Assembly (NCBI GenBank): GCA_001513495.1
Contig: LFTN01000084.1
Coordinates: 1-33,598, forward strand
DNA length: 33,598 nucleotides
Origin: Clostridiales bacterium DTU087
Lineage (GTDB): Bacteria; Bacillota; Limnochordia; DTU087
Reading direction: 5' to 3'
The notes beneath the pieces are model-generated. The model made no database searches. It was not told the DNA's origin and saw only the letters and a program-made list of their open reading frames with translations. The translations under genes were made by a program, and so were the position numbers. Position 1 is the first letter of the stretch. Each line of letters opens with the position of its first letter. Shown here in pieces: positions 1 through 8,657 of the stretch.

Positions 1-443
1 TCCAAAGCGACACCCAGCATTGTCGATATGATGCAGACATTGACAGAGTGGCCGAAGGTGTAGTCATCATGTTTCCTGATATCGGCTAGAGGCAGGATAA
101 TCTCCCGATTAGACACAACCTCATCTACGATGTTGTTGACTACCTGGGCAATGGGAGCTATGTTGAGGCATGAACCGAATTTTACTTCATCAAAGCATCC
201 CTGTACCACTGCAATAGCCCGGCGCCGAGTAGATTCGCGGACTGCTTCCTTAAAGGCCCCTGCCTCTTCAGGATCTCCAACATACACTGCTGGAAAGCCC
301 ATCCTCCGCAGTCGTTCAATATACGACTCTTTAATGACAATACCTGCACTCAGGAGTACTCTACCGTCGGCACTGTATACACTCCGGGCCAGCTGCATGC
401 CTGGTTTTAGATGTTCAACCCGTACAATCCTTATCTCTATCAC
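1..443 (-). CDS. HD-GYP domain protein (putative c-di-GMP phosphodiesterase), 3' end beyond window
   Basis: My translation of the minus strand from GTG at 443: VIEIRIVRVEHLKPGMQLARSVYSADGRVLLSAGIVIKESYIERLRRMGFPAVYVGDPEE...ILPLADIRKHDDYTFGHSVNVCIISTMLGVAL, open to the edge. The YTFGHSVNV motif is typical of HD-GYP N-terminal halves. Not in the ORF track (no ATG start, runs off the edge). Confidence 0.82.
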   Translation of the reverse strand, partial: MIEIRIVRVEHLKPGMQLARSVYSADGRVLLSAGIVIKESYIERLRRMGFPAVYVGDPEEAGAFKEAVRESTRRRAIAVVQGCFDEVKFGSCLNIAPIAQVVNNIVDEVVSNREIILPLADIRKHDDYTFGHSVNVCIISTMLGVAL

Positions 444-1245
444 CCCTTGTGACGGCGGAATTCTCCCCAGCCAGACGTACCGGAGTATATGAATACCGGT
501 GCACAGGGCTTGGACCATGCTCTCTTAGCGCCTGTAAATGTTGAAAAGTGGGGTAACCTTTGTTGGCGGCAAACCCATAAAATGGATAGACACTGTCCAG
601 CTCCTCCAACAAGCGGTCCCTGGTAACCTTCGCAATGATTGAAGCCGCAGCTATGACATCACAGCGGCCGTCACCTTTGATGATGGCCCGCTGGGGACAC
701 GGCAGCTTAGGAAGCGTAAAGCGTCCATCAATCAAGCAAAGATCCGGTACCTCCTGAAGGGCTGACAATGCCCTATACATAGCCAGTAGACTAGCATTGT
801 GAATATTGAGGGCGTCTATCTCTTGGGGCTGGGCGATACCGATGCCCACAGCAGCCTCTGTTTGGATCTTGTCATAGAGCTGCTCCCTTTGGGACTCAGA
901 CAGCCTCTTAGAGTCATCTAGCCCAAAAGACGGCAGGCCTTTAGGCAAGATCACAGCTGCTGCCACAACTGGGCCTGCCAGCGGCCCCCTACCCGCTTCA
1001 TCGACACCCGCGATGTTCTCAAAACCATGACTGTACAAAACCCGCCGCAGCCGGTAAAGGCGGTGGCGGTGGGCCAAGGCTTTCTTCTTAGAGGCTTGGC
1101 TCCTCTCCCAAGAGGCAGCCAGCTTTCTGACTGAGGCTCTGGCGTCGCTCCCCAGTACCCCGATCTCCTCTGGCGAGAGACAGCCCTTACTGCTTATCCA
1201 GTCTTTGATCTCCCTGACAGTCAGGTTCTTTATGTCCATCATCAT
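415..1245 (-). CDS. rnhB: Ribonuclease HII
   Basis: GVDEAGRGPLAGPVVAAAVIL, GLDDSKRLSE and KGDGRCDVIAAASIIAKVTRD motifs, with the N-terminal extension seen in Bacillota RnhB. Confidence 0.97.
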   Translation of the reverse strand: MMMDIKNLTVREIKDWISSKGCLSPEEIGVLGSDARASVRKLAASWERSQASKKKALAHRHRLYRLRRVLYSHGFENIAGVDEAGRGPLAGPVVAAAVILPKGLPSFGLDDSKRLSESQREQLYDKIQTEAAVGIGIAQPQEIDALNIHNASLLAMYRALSALQEVPDLCLIDGRFTLPKLPCPQRAIIKGDGRCDVIAAASIIAKVTRDRLLEELDSVYPFYGFAANKGYPTFQHLQALREHGPSPVHRYSYTPVRLAGENSAVTRGDRDKDCTG

Positions 1246-1335
1246 ACCACCTAAAGGACGGCAGGGATACGCCCTATATCATTTCTGCCGCTGCCGCAAT
1301 TTCCCTGCTGGAAATGGGTGATGGACACGTAATTA

Positions 1336-2208
1336 TTACAAATCCGGAGGCAGGTCAAAGGTAAAGCGGCCCAGCAGCCCTTCCCGAAACTCTCTGAGCA
1401 GAAGGAGTGCTGCTTTTTCTAAATCCACACTGCCGCCGCTCACCAGAAATCCCCGGCGCTCACCGATGGCCGTAAGAATCTCAATGCCATCTGCATTTGC
1501 TGACATATTCTCCAAGTTGTATCTGTTTCCAAGGGCTTGAGGACGCTGGGCATGCAGGAACTCCGCCAGCTTGGCACTCACCTGAACATAGTTGAAGACA
1601 TCATCACTGATTGCTCCAGTGACTGCCAGATGGAATCCAGTGAGAGGTTCTTCGAACTTAGGCCAGAGGACTCCGGGAACATCCAGCAGCTGCAGCCAGT
1701 TTCCCACCCGAATCCACTGTTTCCCCCGGGTCACTCCCGGCCGGGCTCCGGTCCTTGCTGCTGCCCGCCTAGCCAGCCGATTGATCAAGGTGGATTTACC
1801 CACATTGGGTACCCCAACTACCATCCCCCGCATAGTGCGGCCCTGTCGGCCCCGCTGGCGAAGTCTTTGATTCATGAGCTGGTGCTGTCTGCGGAGCTTC
1901 TGCTCCAGCTCCCTAAGGCCCCGGCCGCTTTTCAGATCTACCGCCGCCGTGGGCAGTCCATCCTTTTCTAGAATCTTAACCCAAATCTTGGTGGCTTCAA
2001 TCTCTGCCAGGTCTGCCTTGGCCAGGACTGTAATCACAGGCTTTCTGGCCACGATCTCAGCCAGGTCGGCATTATGGCTAGTGACAGGTATTCTTGCATC
2101 CCGCACTTCCAGCACCATATCGACTACAGCCAGGTTCTCCTTTAGTTCCCTTTTTGTCTTGGCCATATGGCCTGGATACCATTGAATATCAACTGACACT
2201 GAACTCAA
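1336..2208 (-). CDS. rbgA: Ribosome biogenesis GTPase RbgA/YlqF
   Basis: IQWYPGHMAKTKRELKENL N-terminus; circularly permuted GTPase motifs; GVPNVGKSTLINRL; DVPGVLWPKF. Confidence 0.97.
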   Translation of the reverse strand: MSSVSVDIQWYPGHMAKTKRELKENLAVVDMVLEVRDARIPVTSHNADLAEIVARKPVITVLAKADLAEIEATKIWVKILEKDGLPTAAVDLKSGRGLRELEQKLRRQHQLMNQRLRQRGRQGRTMRGMVVGVPNVGKSTLINRLARRAAARTGARPGVTRGKQWIRVGNWLQLLDVPGVLWPKFEEPLTGFHLAVTGAISDDVFNYVQVSAKLAEFLHAQRPQALGNRYNLENMSANADGIEILTAIGERRGFLVSGGSVDLEKAALLLLREFREGLLGRFTFDLPPDL

Positions 2209-2230
2209 TTCCTTCCAGGGGCGTGCTTAG

Positions 2231-2779
2231 TCATTTGGCAAAGATCTCCGGCGTCCTAATGATCCCAACGGCGGCGAGGGGCCAGTACCTGGCAACAGCC
2301 CGCCCCATGATTAGTTCCCGTCCGACAAAACCTACATCGGGAAAACGGCTGTCATCGCTGTTATTGCGGTTATCACCTAATACAAAATAGCTGTTTGTCG
2401 GGACTTTCCTTGGCCCCCAGTCACCGTAGGTGGGAGCACTGATGTAGTTTTCCTGCAAAGGCTTACCGTTCACATAGACCACAGTACCCCTGATCATGAC
2501 TTCATCTCCGGGAACCCCAATGATCCTCTTGATGAATTTCCGACTGGGGTCGGCGGGGTAGCGAAAGACGATGATCTCGCCGGCACTGGGTTGACGGAAG
2601 CGGTAGGTGAGTTTATCCACCAGCAGCCTCTCTCCATCGAATAAGGTAGGTTCCATGGACCGCCCTTGGACAATGAAAGATTGGGCAATAAAGGTAATGA
2701 TAAATAAGGCCAAGACGACGGCAATAGCGAAGGCCTCCAGGTACTCCCGCAGGGCCGATTTCTCTGCAGCCATGCTCAC
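2231..2779 (-). CDS. lepB: Signal peptidase I
   Basis: Single N-terminal TM segment, GRSMEPTL (catalytic Ser), KRIIGVPGD (catalytic Lys), LGDNRNNSDDSR. Start may be the internal ATG (MAAEKSALREY). Confidence 0.96.
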   Translation of the reverse strand: MSMAAEKSALREYLEAFAIAVVLALFIITFIAQSFIVQGRSMEPTLFDGERLLVDKLTYRFRQPSAGEIIVFRYPADPSRKFIKRIIGVPGDEVMIRGTVVYVNGKPLQENYISAPTYGDWGPRKVPTNSYFVLGDNRNNSDDSRFPDVGFVGRELIMGRAVARYWPLAAVGIIRTPEIFAK

Positions 2780-2803
2780 GTTCTCCCTTCAACCGTGGAA
2801 TTG

Positions 2804-2835
2804 GCAAAAAAGGGACTGGACCAGTCCCTTTTTTT
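2804..2835 (-). terminator. Rho-independent terminator, potentially bidirectional, between rplS and lepB
   Basis: aaaaaagggactgg-a-ccagtccctttttttct: near-perfect inverted repeat flanked by A and T tracts, downstream of rplS. Confidence 0.85.
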
Positions 2836-2846
2836 CTGCAGCCAGC

Positions 2847-3194
2847 TTACCAAGTACGCCGCTCCTTAATCCGTGCCGCTTTGCCCACCCGCTGCCGCAG
2901 GTAGTACAGCTTAGCCCGCCGTACTCGGCCGCGCCGCACAACCTCGATCTTCTCGACTCTGGGCGAATGCAAAGGGAATTTCCTCTCTACACCAACGCCC
3001 TGGGAGACTTTCCGAACGGTGAAGGTCTCCCTCACCCCGCCGCCGGACCGGGCGATAACTACACCTTCAAAGATCTGAATCCGTTCCCGCTCGCCTTCTA
3101 CTACCTTGACATGTACCCGTACAGTATCACCGGGTCGAAAATCGGGAACATCGGTCTTCATCTGCTCACGCTCAATAGCCTGCAGAACATCCAT
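2847..3194 (-). CDS. rplS: 50S ribosomal protein L19
   Basis: [47 protein letters not shown]...; the ORF-track start at 3215 is 7 codons upstream of the usual L19 start. Confidence 0.97.
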   Translation of the reverse strand: MDVLQAIEREQMKTDVPDFRPGDTVRVHVKVVEGERERIQIFEGVVIARSGGGVRETFTVRKVSQGVGVERKFPLHSPRVEKIEVVRRGRVRRAKLYYLRQRVGKAARIKERRTW

Positions 3195-3219
3195 AGCTTT
3201 CTGCCTCCCTTCCATACCA

Positions 3220-3972
3220 CTAATCCGAACTGCTATCGGTCTGCTTTAGCTCTTCTCTAATAGCTGCTAAGAGCTGCAGGTCTGCTTCACTCAGCTCAAG
3301 TCTATCCAGCAATTCTGGACGCCGAAGCAGCGTCCGCCGCAGCGCCTGCTCCCGCCGCCACCTGGCAATCAGCTGGTGGTTCCCGCTCACAAGCACCTCT
3401 GGAACTTCCATACCTTCGAACTCCCGGGGCCGCGTATACTGCGGGTACTCAAGGAGCCCTTGAGCAAAGGAGTCGCTATGAACCGCTTCCCCATCTCCCA
3501 AAGCTCCCGGCAAGAACCGGACAACGGCATCGATGACCACCATGGCAGGCAGTTCGCCCCCTGTCAGCACATAGTCACCGATAGAAATCTGCCGAGTTGT
3601 CAAAGCCTCCCTGATCCTTTCATCTACCCCTTCGTAATGTCCGCACACCAGCACCAGCCGTTTCTCCTGAGAAAGCTCCTCTGCCAACTGATGGCTGAAC
3701 ACTTCACCTTGGGGGCTCATCAGGATCACGGGGGCTGCCTCACCGCCCAACACATGCCTGACGGCATTAAACACCGGCTCAGGCTTCATGACCATGCCGG
3801 CTCCTCCACCGAAGGGATAATCATCAACCTGACGATGTCTGCCATGGGCAAAATCCCGGATGTTCCAAAGATGTATCTCAACTACCCCTGCATCCCGGGC
3901 TCGCCCCAGTATGCTGGTATTAAGGGGGCCTTGGAACATCTCTGGAAACAGTGTGAGGACATCGATTCGCAT
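3220..3972 (-). CDS. trmD: tRNA (guanine-N1)-methyltransferase
   Basis: [25 protein letters not shown]..., [25 protein letters not shown]; start moved to the internal ATG at 3972. Confidence 0.97.
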   Translation of the reverse strand: MRIDVLTLFPEMFQGPLNTSILGRARDAGVVEIHLWNIRDFAHGRHRQVDDYPFGGGAGMVMKPEPVFNAVRHVLGGEAAPVILMSPQGEVFSHQLAEELSQEKRLVLVCGHYEGVDERIREALTTRQISIGDYVLTGGELPAMVVIDAVVRFLPGALGDGEAVHSDSFAQGLLEYPQYTRPREFEGMEVPEVLVSGNHQLIARWRREQALRRTLLRRPELLDRLELSEADLQLLAAIREELKQTDSSSD

Positions 3973-3995
3973 CGTGCCGGCACCTCCCGCGTTCA

Positions 3996-4523
3996 CTATC
4001 CTTCCAGCATTCCGGGGAGCAGCCTCACCAGCATTCGCCCTCCTAGCAGATCTACATCGAGAACAACATCTTTGATGGCTGGCAGAAGAATCTCGCCTTC
4101 CCCATCTGCCGGTTCCACAATGTAGACATCGTTGGCACCGGGCTGCAGTACTTCCTTTAGCCTTCCCAGATGCTGTCCGTCCTCGGTATACACCGCCAGG
4201 CCCACCAGGTCAAAGATGTAGAAGTGCCCTGGCGGGAGCTGTACCGCTTCTTCCCTGGGGACCAGCAGCAGCTTCCCCCGGAGCTTCTCGGCAGCATCCC
4301 GGGAACTTGCTCCGCCTATGCGGCAAATCAGCTGATCTGTTTGCTTGCTAACCAGAGAAAAACTCATCAGCTCAGGTTCGGAGTCATCTGCACCTACGTA
4401 CACTTCAGCTAAAGAGTCGAACCGCTGAGGATAGTCGGTGTGCGGAACTACCTTCACAGCCCCCCGAACGCCGTGGGGTCTGGTGATCTCACCGATGACC
4501 ACCCAAGCCCTTGAACCATTCAC
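3996..4523 (-). CDS. rimM: 16S rRNA processing protein RimM
   Basis: [57 protein letters not shown]. Confidence 0.96.
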   Translation of the reverse strand: MNGSRAWVVIGEITRPHGVRGAVKVVPHTDYPQRFDSLAEVYVGADDSEPELMSFSLVSKQTDQLICRIGGASSRDAAEKLRGKLLLVPREEAVQLPPGHFYIFDLVGLAVYTEDGQHLGRLKEVLQPGANDVYIVEPADGEGEILLPAIKDVVLDVDLLGGRMLVRLLPGMLEG

Positions 4524-4942
4524 GCCTCTGGCCGCCCTTCCCGCAGTGCTATGACTTGATCATCTTTGGTAACTATCTCCACGTAGAGCTTCGCACTGAG
4601 ATCATCACCTACCGAGACTTCCGCCCAGCCCTCCAGTGTGCCGCGGGCTATCTCCTCGCCAGTCTCCAGCTTGTCTACATCCAGCATCTGCTCATTGAGC
4701 TGCTCTAGAGCCTGGCGGCGCTTCTGCTTCTCTTCTTCGATCTGCTGGCGCATCTCTATTGCTCTTGTGAGGTTCTGCCTCTCAAGCTCCGGCAATATCC
4801 GCTTACTTTGAAACTCCAGCTGCTGTATCTCCATGTCCAACCGGTTGATGGCCCGCCTCAGTTCCTGACGCAGCTCTTCTCTCAACTGGTCAGTCACTAC
4901 AGCTTTCCAAATAACTGGTCGCTTGATGGTGATCTTATCCAT
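4520..4942 (-). CDS. ylqD: YlqD family protein
   Basis: MDKITIKRPVIWKAVVTDQLREEL...EIQQLEFQSKRI coiled coil; position between the KH protein and rimM. Confidence 0.88.
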   Translation of the reverse strand: MDKITIKRPVIWKAVVTDQLREELRQELRRAINRLDMEIQQLEFQSKRILPELERQNLTRAIEMRQQIEEEKQKRRQALEQLNEQMLDVDKLETGEEIARGTLEGWAEVSVGDDLSAKLYVEIVTKDDQVIALREGRPEA

Positions 4943-5006
4943 GCAATCACCTCCCTAAGGCTAGGCAGGGGCCGCCTTAGAGGTAAGCTGTGAGATCTCC
5001 CTATGC

Positions 5007-5240
5007 TCAGTCGATAATCTCCACGTGTACCATTTTCCCCTCTTTGGTAGCAGCAGCCTTGACGACTGTGCGGATGGCCTTGGCAATCCGGCCTTGTTTG
5101 CCGATTACCTTACCCATGTCCTCCGGTGCCACCCGCAGTTCCACGATCAGGGATCTTTCACCCTCAACCTGACTAACCTGCACCTCATCGGGTTGCTCGA
5201 CTAGTGCTTTGGCTATAAACTCAACAAGCTCCCTCATCAT
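5007..5240 (-). CDS. khpA: KH domain RNA-binding protein (YlqC/KhpA)
   Basis: [23 protein letters not shown]...[35 protein letters not shown] loop. The ORF-track start at 5354 overlaps rpsP and is probably too long. Confidence 0.93.
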   Translation of the reverse strand: MMRELVEFIAKALVEQPDEVQVSQVEGERSLIVELRVAPEDMGKVIGKQGRIAKAIRTVVKAAATKEGKMVHVEIID

Positions 5241-5251
5241 ATACAGCCCTC

Positions 5252-5527
5252 CTACTGCGCTGCCTTGCGCAATGCCGTGAACTTGTCCATAACGCCCACT
5301 TGGGACAGTAGGTACTTGGCGGTATCCGAGGGCTGGGCACCTTTCTTCAGCCAATCAATGGCCTTCTCTTCGTCTACCACTATTTTTGCTGGCTCCTGCA
5401 GGGGATCATAATATCCCAAGATATCGATGAACCGGCCGTCTCGGGCCGCCCGCGAATCAGCTACCACCAAACGATAGAAAGGCCTCTTTTTGGCACCCAT
5501 TCTCTTTAGTCGGATTCTTACAGCCAT
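5252..5527 (-). CDS. rpsP: 30S ribosomal protein S16
   Basis: [43 protein letters not shown]. Confidence 0.97.
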   Translation of the reverse strand: MAVRIRLKRMGAKKRPFYRLVVADSRAARDGRFIDILGYYDPLQEPAKIVVDEEKAIDWLKKGAQPSDTAKYLLSQVGVMDKFTALRKAAQ

Positions 5528-5654
5528 AGAATAGATCATCCTCCTTCCTAGCTATTATCATCTATATCGGCAGGCTGAAGGTCAGCTTTCAGCCCCCGCT
5601 GATTAACCAGTCCCGCCGGGCTCCCCGGCAGTACTAGGCAACCATTCTCACAAC

Positions 5655-7007
5655 TTAGTGAAACAGGCTGAAGGGCCGGGCCCGCTTGCGGCGCTTGGTC
5701 TTCTTATCTAGAGCACCCAGCTGGCGCAGCATCTGCCGAGTTTGGCTAAACTGCTTCAGCAGCCTGTTCACATCCTGGACTTTGGTACCGCTGCCGTTGG
5801 CAATGCGCCGCTTCCGGCTGCCGTCAATGATCTCCGGCCTGAGGCGTTCTTCTACTGTCATCGACTTGATGATGGCCTCAATCTGGCCAAACTGCCTTTC
5901 ATCAACTTGCAGCCCCCGCAGGCCCTTCATTCCCGGAACACCAGGGAGCATATCCAGCAGCTGATCAAGGGGGCCCATATTCCTAACCTGGTCCAGCTGC
6001 TCAAGAAAATCTTCAAAGGTAAAATCAGCTGTTCGCAGTTTATCAGCCATTTCCCGGGCTTTCGCCTCATCGATCTGGGCTTCTGCCCGTTCAATAAGAG
6101 TAAGCACATCGCCCATCCCCAAAATCCGGGAAGCCATCCGATCCGGATGGAAGGCCTCTAAACCGTCCAACTTCTCACCGGTGGCGGCAAATTTGATGGG
6201 CTTGCCGGTGACGGCCTTGATAGACAGGGCGGCACCGCCCCGGGCATCGCCGTCGAGCTTAGTCAAGATGATGCCGTCAATATCTAGATTCGCATTGAAG
6301 CTGCTGGCGACATTCACAGCATCCTGACCGGTCATGGCATCGACTACCAGCAGCACTTGATGGGGCGACACTGCTTCGTCAATGGCCTTGAGCTCTCCCA
6401 TCAGCTCTTCATCAATGTGGAGCCGGCCTGCAGTATCCAACAATATGATATCATTGCCGTAGCGCCTGCTGTGCTCCACTGCTGCCTTGGCGATATCCAC
6501 GGGACTTACTTGATCCCCTAGGCTGAAAACCGGGATCTGCAGCTGTTCTCCCAGCACCTGGAGCTGTTTGATGGCCGCCGGCCTGTACACATCAGCTGCC
6601 ACCAACAGCGGCCTGTGCCCCTGCTTCTGCAAGAGCCTAGCCAATTTTGCACAGCTTGTGGTCTTTCCTGCTCCCTGGAGTCCCACCAGCATTAGAATGG
6701 TCGGAGCCTGTGAAGCCATCTCCAGCTTGCTTTGACTACCCCCCATGAGCTCGGTCAGTTCCTCATGGACAATCTTGATTACCTGATGGGCTGGCGCCAG
6801 GGAGGTCATGACTTCCTGTCCCACAGCCCTCTCCCGGACCCGGGCTGTAAAGTCTCTCACCACTTTATAGTTGACATCTGCCTCCAGAAGTGCCAGCCGC
6901 ACTTCCCGCAGGGCATCTTTGACGTCCTGTTCCGTCAATTTCCCCCTGCCCCGGAGCTTGCCCAGAGTATTCTGGAGTTTTTCTGCCAGCGAACCAAAAA
7001 CCGCCAT
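5655..7007 (-). CDS. ffh: Signal recognition particle protein Ffh
   Basis: MAVFGSLAEKLQNTLGKLRGRGKLTEQDVKDALREVRLALLEADVNYKVVRDF; GLQGAGKTTSCAKLA; M-domain. Start at 7007 is preceded by GGAGGGCC. Confidence 0.97.
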   Translation of the reverse strand: MAVFGSLAEKLQNTLGKLRGRGKLTEQDVKDALREVRLALLEADVNYKVVRDFTARVRERAVGQEVMTSLAPAHQVIKIVHEELTELMGGSQSKLEMASQAPTILMLVGLQGAGKTTSCAKLARLLQKQGHRPLLVAADVYRPAAIKQLQVLGEQLQIPVFSLGDQVSPVDIAKAAVEHSRRYGNDIILLDTAGRLHIDEELMGELKAIDEAVSPHQVLLVVDAMTGQDAVNVASSFNANLDIDGIILTKLDGDARGGAALSIKAVTGKPIKFAATGEKLDGLEAFHPDRMASRILGMGDVLTLIERAEAQIDEAKAREMADKLRTADFTFEDFLEQLDQVRNMGPLDQLLDMLPGVPGMKGLRGLQVDERQFGQIEAIIKSMTVEERLRPEIIDGSRKRRIANGSGTKVQDVNRLLKQFSQTRQMLRQLGALDKKTKRRKRARPFSLFH

Positions 7008-7081
7008 ACTGGCCCTCCTCAATAGTTATGCCGCCAGCGTTCCCGTGAGGCTGGTTTGCCCATATCCCGCTGTGCCGATAC

Positions 7082-7453
7082 CTAAAACTCGTCAATCACT
7101 TCTGCCAGGAGCCTCTGCACCTCTGCCAGCTGGCTCAGCCACGGCTCATGGACATCCACAAGGGACAGTCCGTCAGCCAACTCTCTAATCTTTGCTTGGA
7201 GCCTCTCCAACTGCTCCCGCTGACGAACATGCCTCTGGATTAGGCCAAGCTTCTCTTCGAAATTGCTCAGGGTCTTTTGTGACCTCTGGATTATATCGTA
7301 TACAGCTTGGCGGGTAACACCGTACTGCTCTGCGATCTCACCTAAAGACAAGTCGTCCTGGTGATACAGGGAAAAGAACAGCCGCTGCTTTTCAGTCAAC
7401 AGCTGACCGTAAAAATCGAATAGTAATCCCATGTGTACGGTCTGATCAATCAT
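7082..7453 (-). CDS. ylxM: YlxM family SRP-associated HTH protein
   Basis: LLFDFYGQLLTEKQRLFFSLYHQDDLSLGEIAEQYGVTRQAVYDIIQRSQKTL; directly upstream of ffh. Confidence 0.94.
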   Translation of the reverse strand: MIDQTVHMGLLFDFYGQLLTEKQRLFFSLYHQDDLSLGEIAEQYGVTRQAVYDIIQRSQKTLSNFEEKLGLIQRHVRQREQLERLQAKIRELADGLSLVDVHEPWLSQLAEVQRLLAEVIDEF

Positions 7454-7492
7454 TCCCGCAGCCCCTGTTAAGCAAAATTGGTTTACAGCAGT

Positions 7493-7521
7493 AGTATACT
7501 AAGCTTACTTACTTCTGTCAA
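7493..7521 (-). promoter_or_regulatory. SigA-type promoter for ylxM-ffh-rpsP operon
   Basis: Minus strand: TTGACA (7516-7521), 17-nt spacer, TATACT (7493-7498). Confidence 0.85.
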
Positions 7522-7571
7522 TATCACCGCCAACAGAAAAACCTCATGGGGAAAACCAGGTCATTGCTGGG

Positions 7572-8648
7572 TTAAGCATCAAAGAGTGCCGCAACAAAGC
7601 CTTCTGGATCAAAGTCCCGCAGATCATCGTAGGCCTCTCCGATACCGATCAGCTTAACGGGAAGGCCTAGTTCTGCGGCAATTGCTACGATAATGCCTCC
7701 CTTTGCGGTTCCATCGAGTTTAGTGAGGACTACTCCGGTGACGTCAACAGCTTCACTGAAGAGCTTCGCTTGAGAAAGCGCATTCTGCCCTGTGGTGGCA
7801 TCGACAACCAGAAGTACTTCCGCAGCCCTGCCTTTCAGCTCCTTCTCCACTACCCGCCCGATCTTTTCCAGCTCCCGCATCAGATTGGTCTTTGTCTGCA
7901 GTCTGCCGGCTGTATCGATAATCACGACATCACAGCCTCGGGCACGCCCTGCTTGAATGGTATCATAGGCAACTGCCGCCGGATCAGCCCCCGGCTGATG
8001 TTTGATGATCTCAACTCCTACCCGGTTTGCCCAGACCTCCAGTTGCTCAATGGCAGCAGCCCGAAAGGTGTCGGCTGCACCCAGGATCACCCGCTTTCCC
8101 TGGGATTTAAAACGATGGGCCAGCTTGGCGATGGTGGTAGTCTTGCCGGCTCCATTTACTCCGACCACCATAATCACCGCCGGTGTCTCTGCCGGCAGCT
8201 CCAAGGCACCGGTGTTAGCTCTTAGGACATCTAGGATCGTCTGACGCAGGATGGGCCTCACTTCCTCCGGGTCAGTGATGCCTTTCGCCTTTATCCTCTC
8301 CCGTACCTGGTCAACCAGTTGGAGGGTGGTATCTACTCCTACATCTGCCTGGATCAGCGCTTCTTCCAACTCCTCAAAGAGTTCTTCATCAATGCGCTTA
8401 TGACTGGACAGCAGAGTGTCAACTCGGGCCACGAAGGATGAGCGAGTCCGGCTGAGGCCTTCCTTTAGGCGGGCAAATAAGCCTCGAGCACTCTCCTGTT
8501 GATGATCTGGTCCCTCCTGGGAGGCTGCTTCTGCCTGCTTCTCCGGCGCTTCCTCTCGCTTTTCAAGGGCATCTGTCCCAAGTGGGGCAGTATCTTTCTC
8601 TTCTTTCTTGCCCCGGCGCCGGAGCCAACCTGAAATTCCCATATTCAA
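7572..8648 (-). CDS. ftsY: SRP receptor FtsY
   Basis: VGVNGAGKTTTIAKLAHRFKSQGKRVILGAADTFRAAAIEQL; DTAGRLQTKTNLMREL. Confidence 0.97.
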   Translation of the reverse strand: MNMGISGWLRRRGKKEEKDTAPLGTDALEKREEAPEKQAEAASQEGPDHQQESARGLFARLKEGLSRTRSSFVARVDTLLSSHKRIDEELFEELEEALIQADVGVDTTLQLVDQVRERIKAKGITDPEEVRPILRQTILDVLRANTGALELPAETPAVIMVVGVNGAGKTTTIAKLAHRFKSQGKRVILGAADTFRAAAIEQLEVWANRVGVEIIKHQPGADPAAVAYDTIQAGRARGCDVVIIDTAGRLQTKTNLMRELEKIGRVVEKELKGRAAEVLLVVDATTGQNALSQAKLFSEAVDVTGVVLTKLDGTAKGGIIVAIAAELGLPVKLIGIGEAYDDLRDFDPEGFVAALFDA

Positions 8649-8657
8649 CTCTCCTCT

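Noticed and set aside
130-492. 120-aa plus-strand ORF at left edge
   Set aside because: Antisense to the HD-GYP gene, whose minus-strand translation has a recognisable domain.
3376-4125. 249-aa plus-strand ORF
   Set aside because: Antisense to trmD/rimM; shadow ORF.
5573-5594. GGCTGAA-(8)-TTCAGCC hairpin in the ffh-rpsP gap
   Set aside because: Short stem without T tract or recognised motif; not enough to call a regulatory leader.
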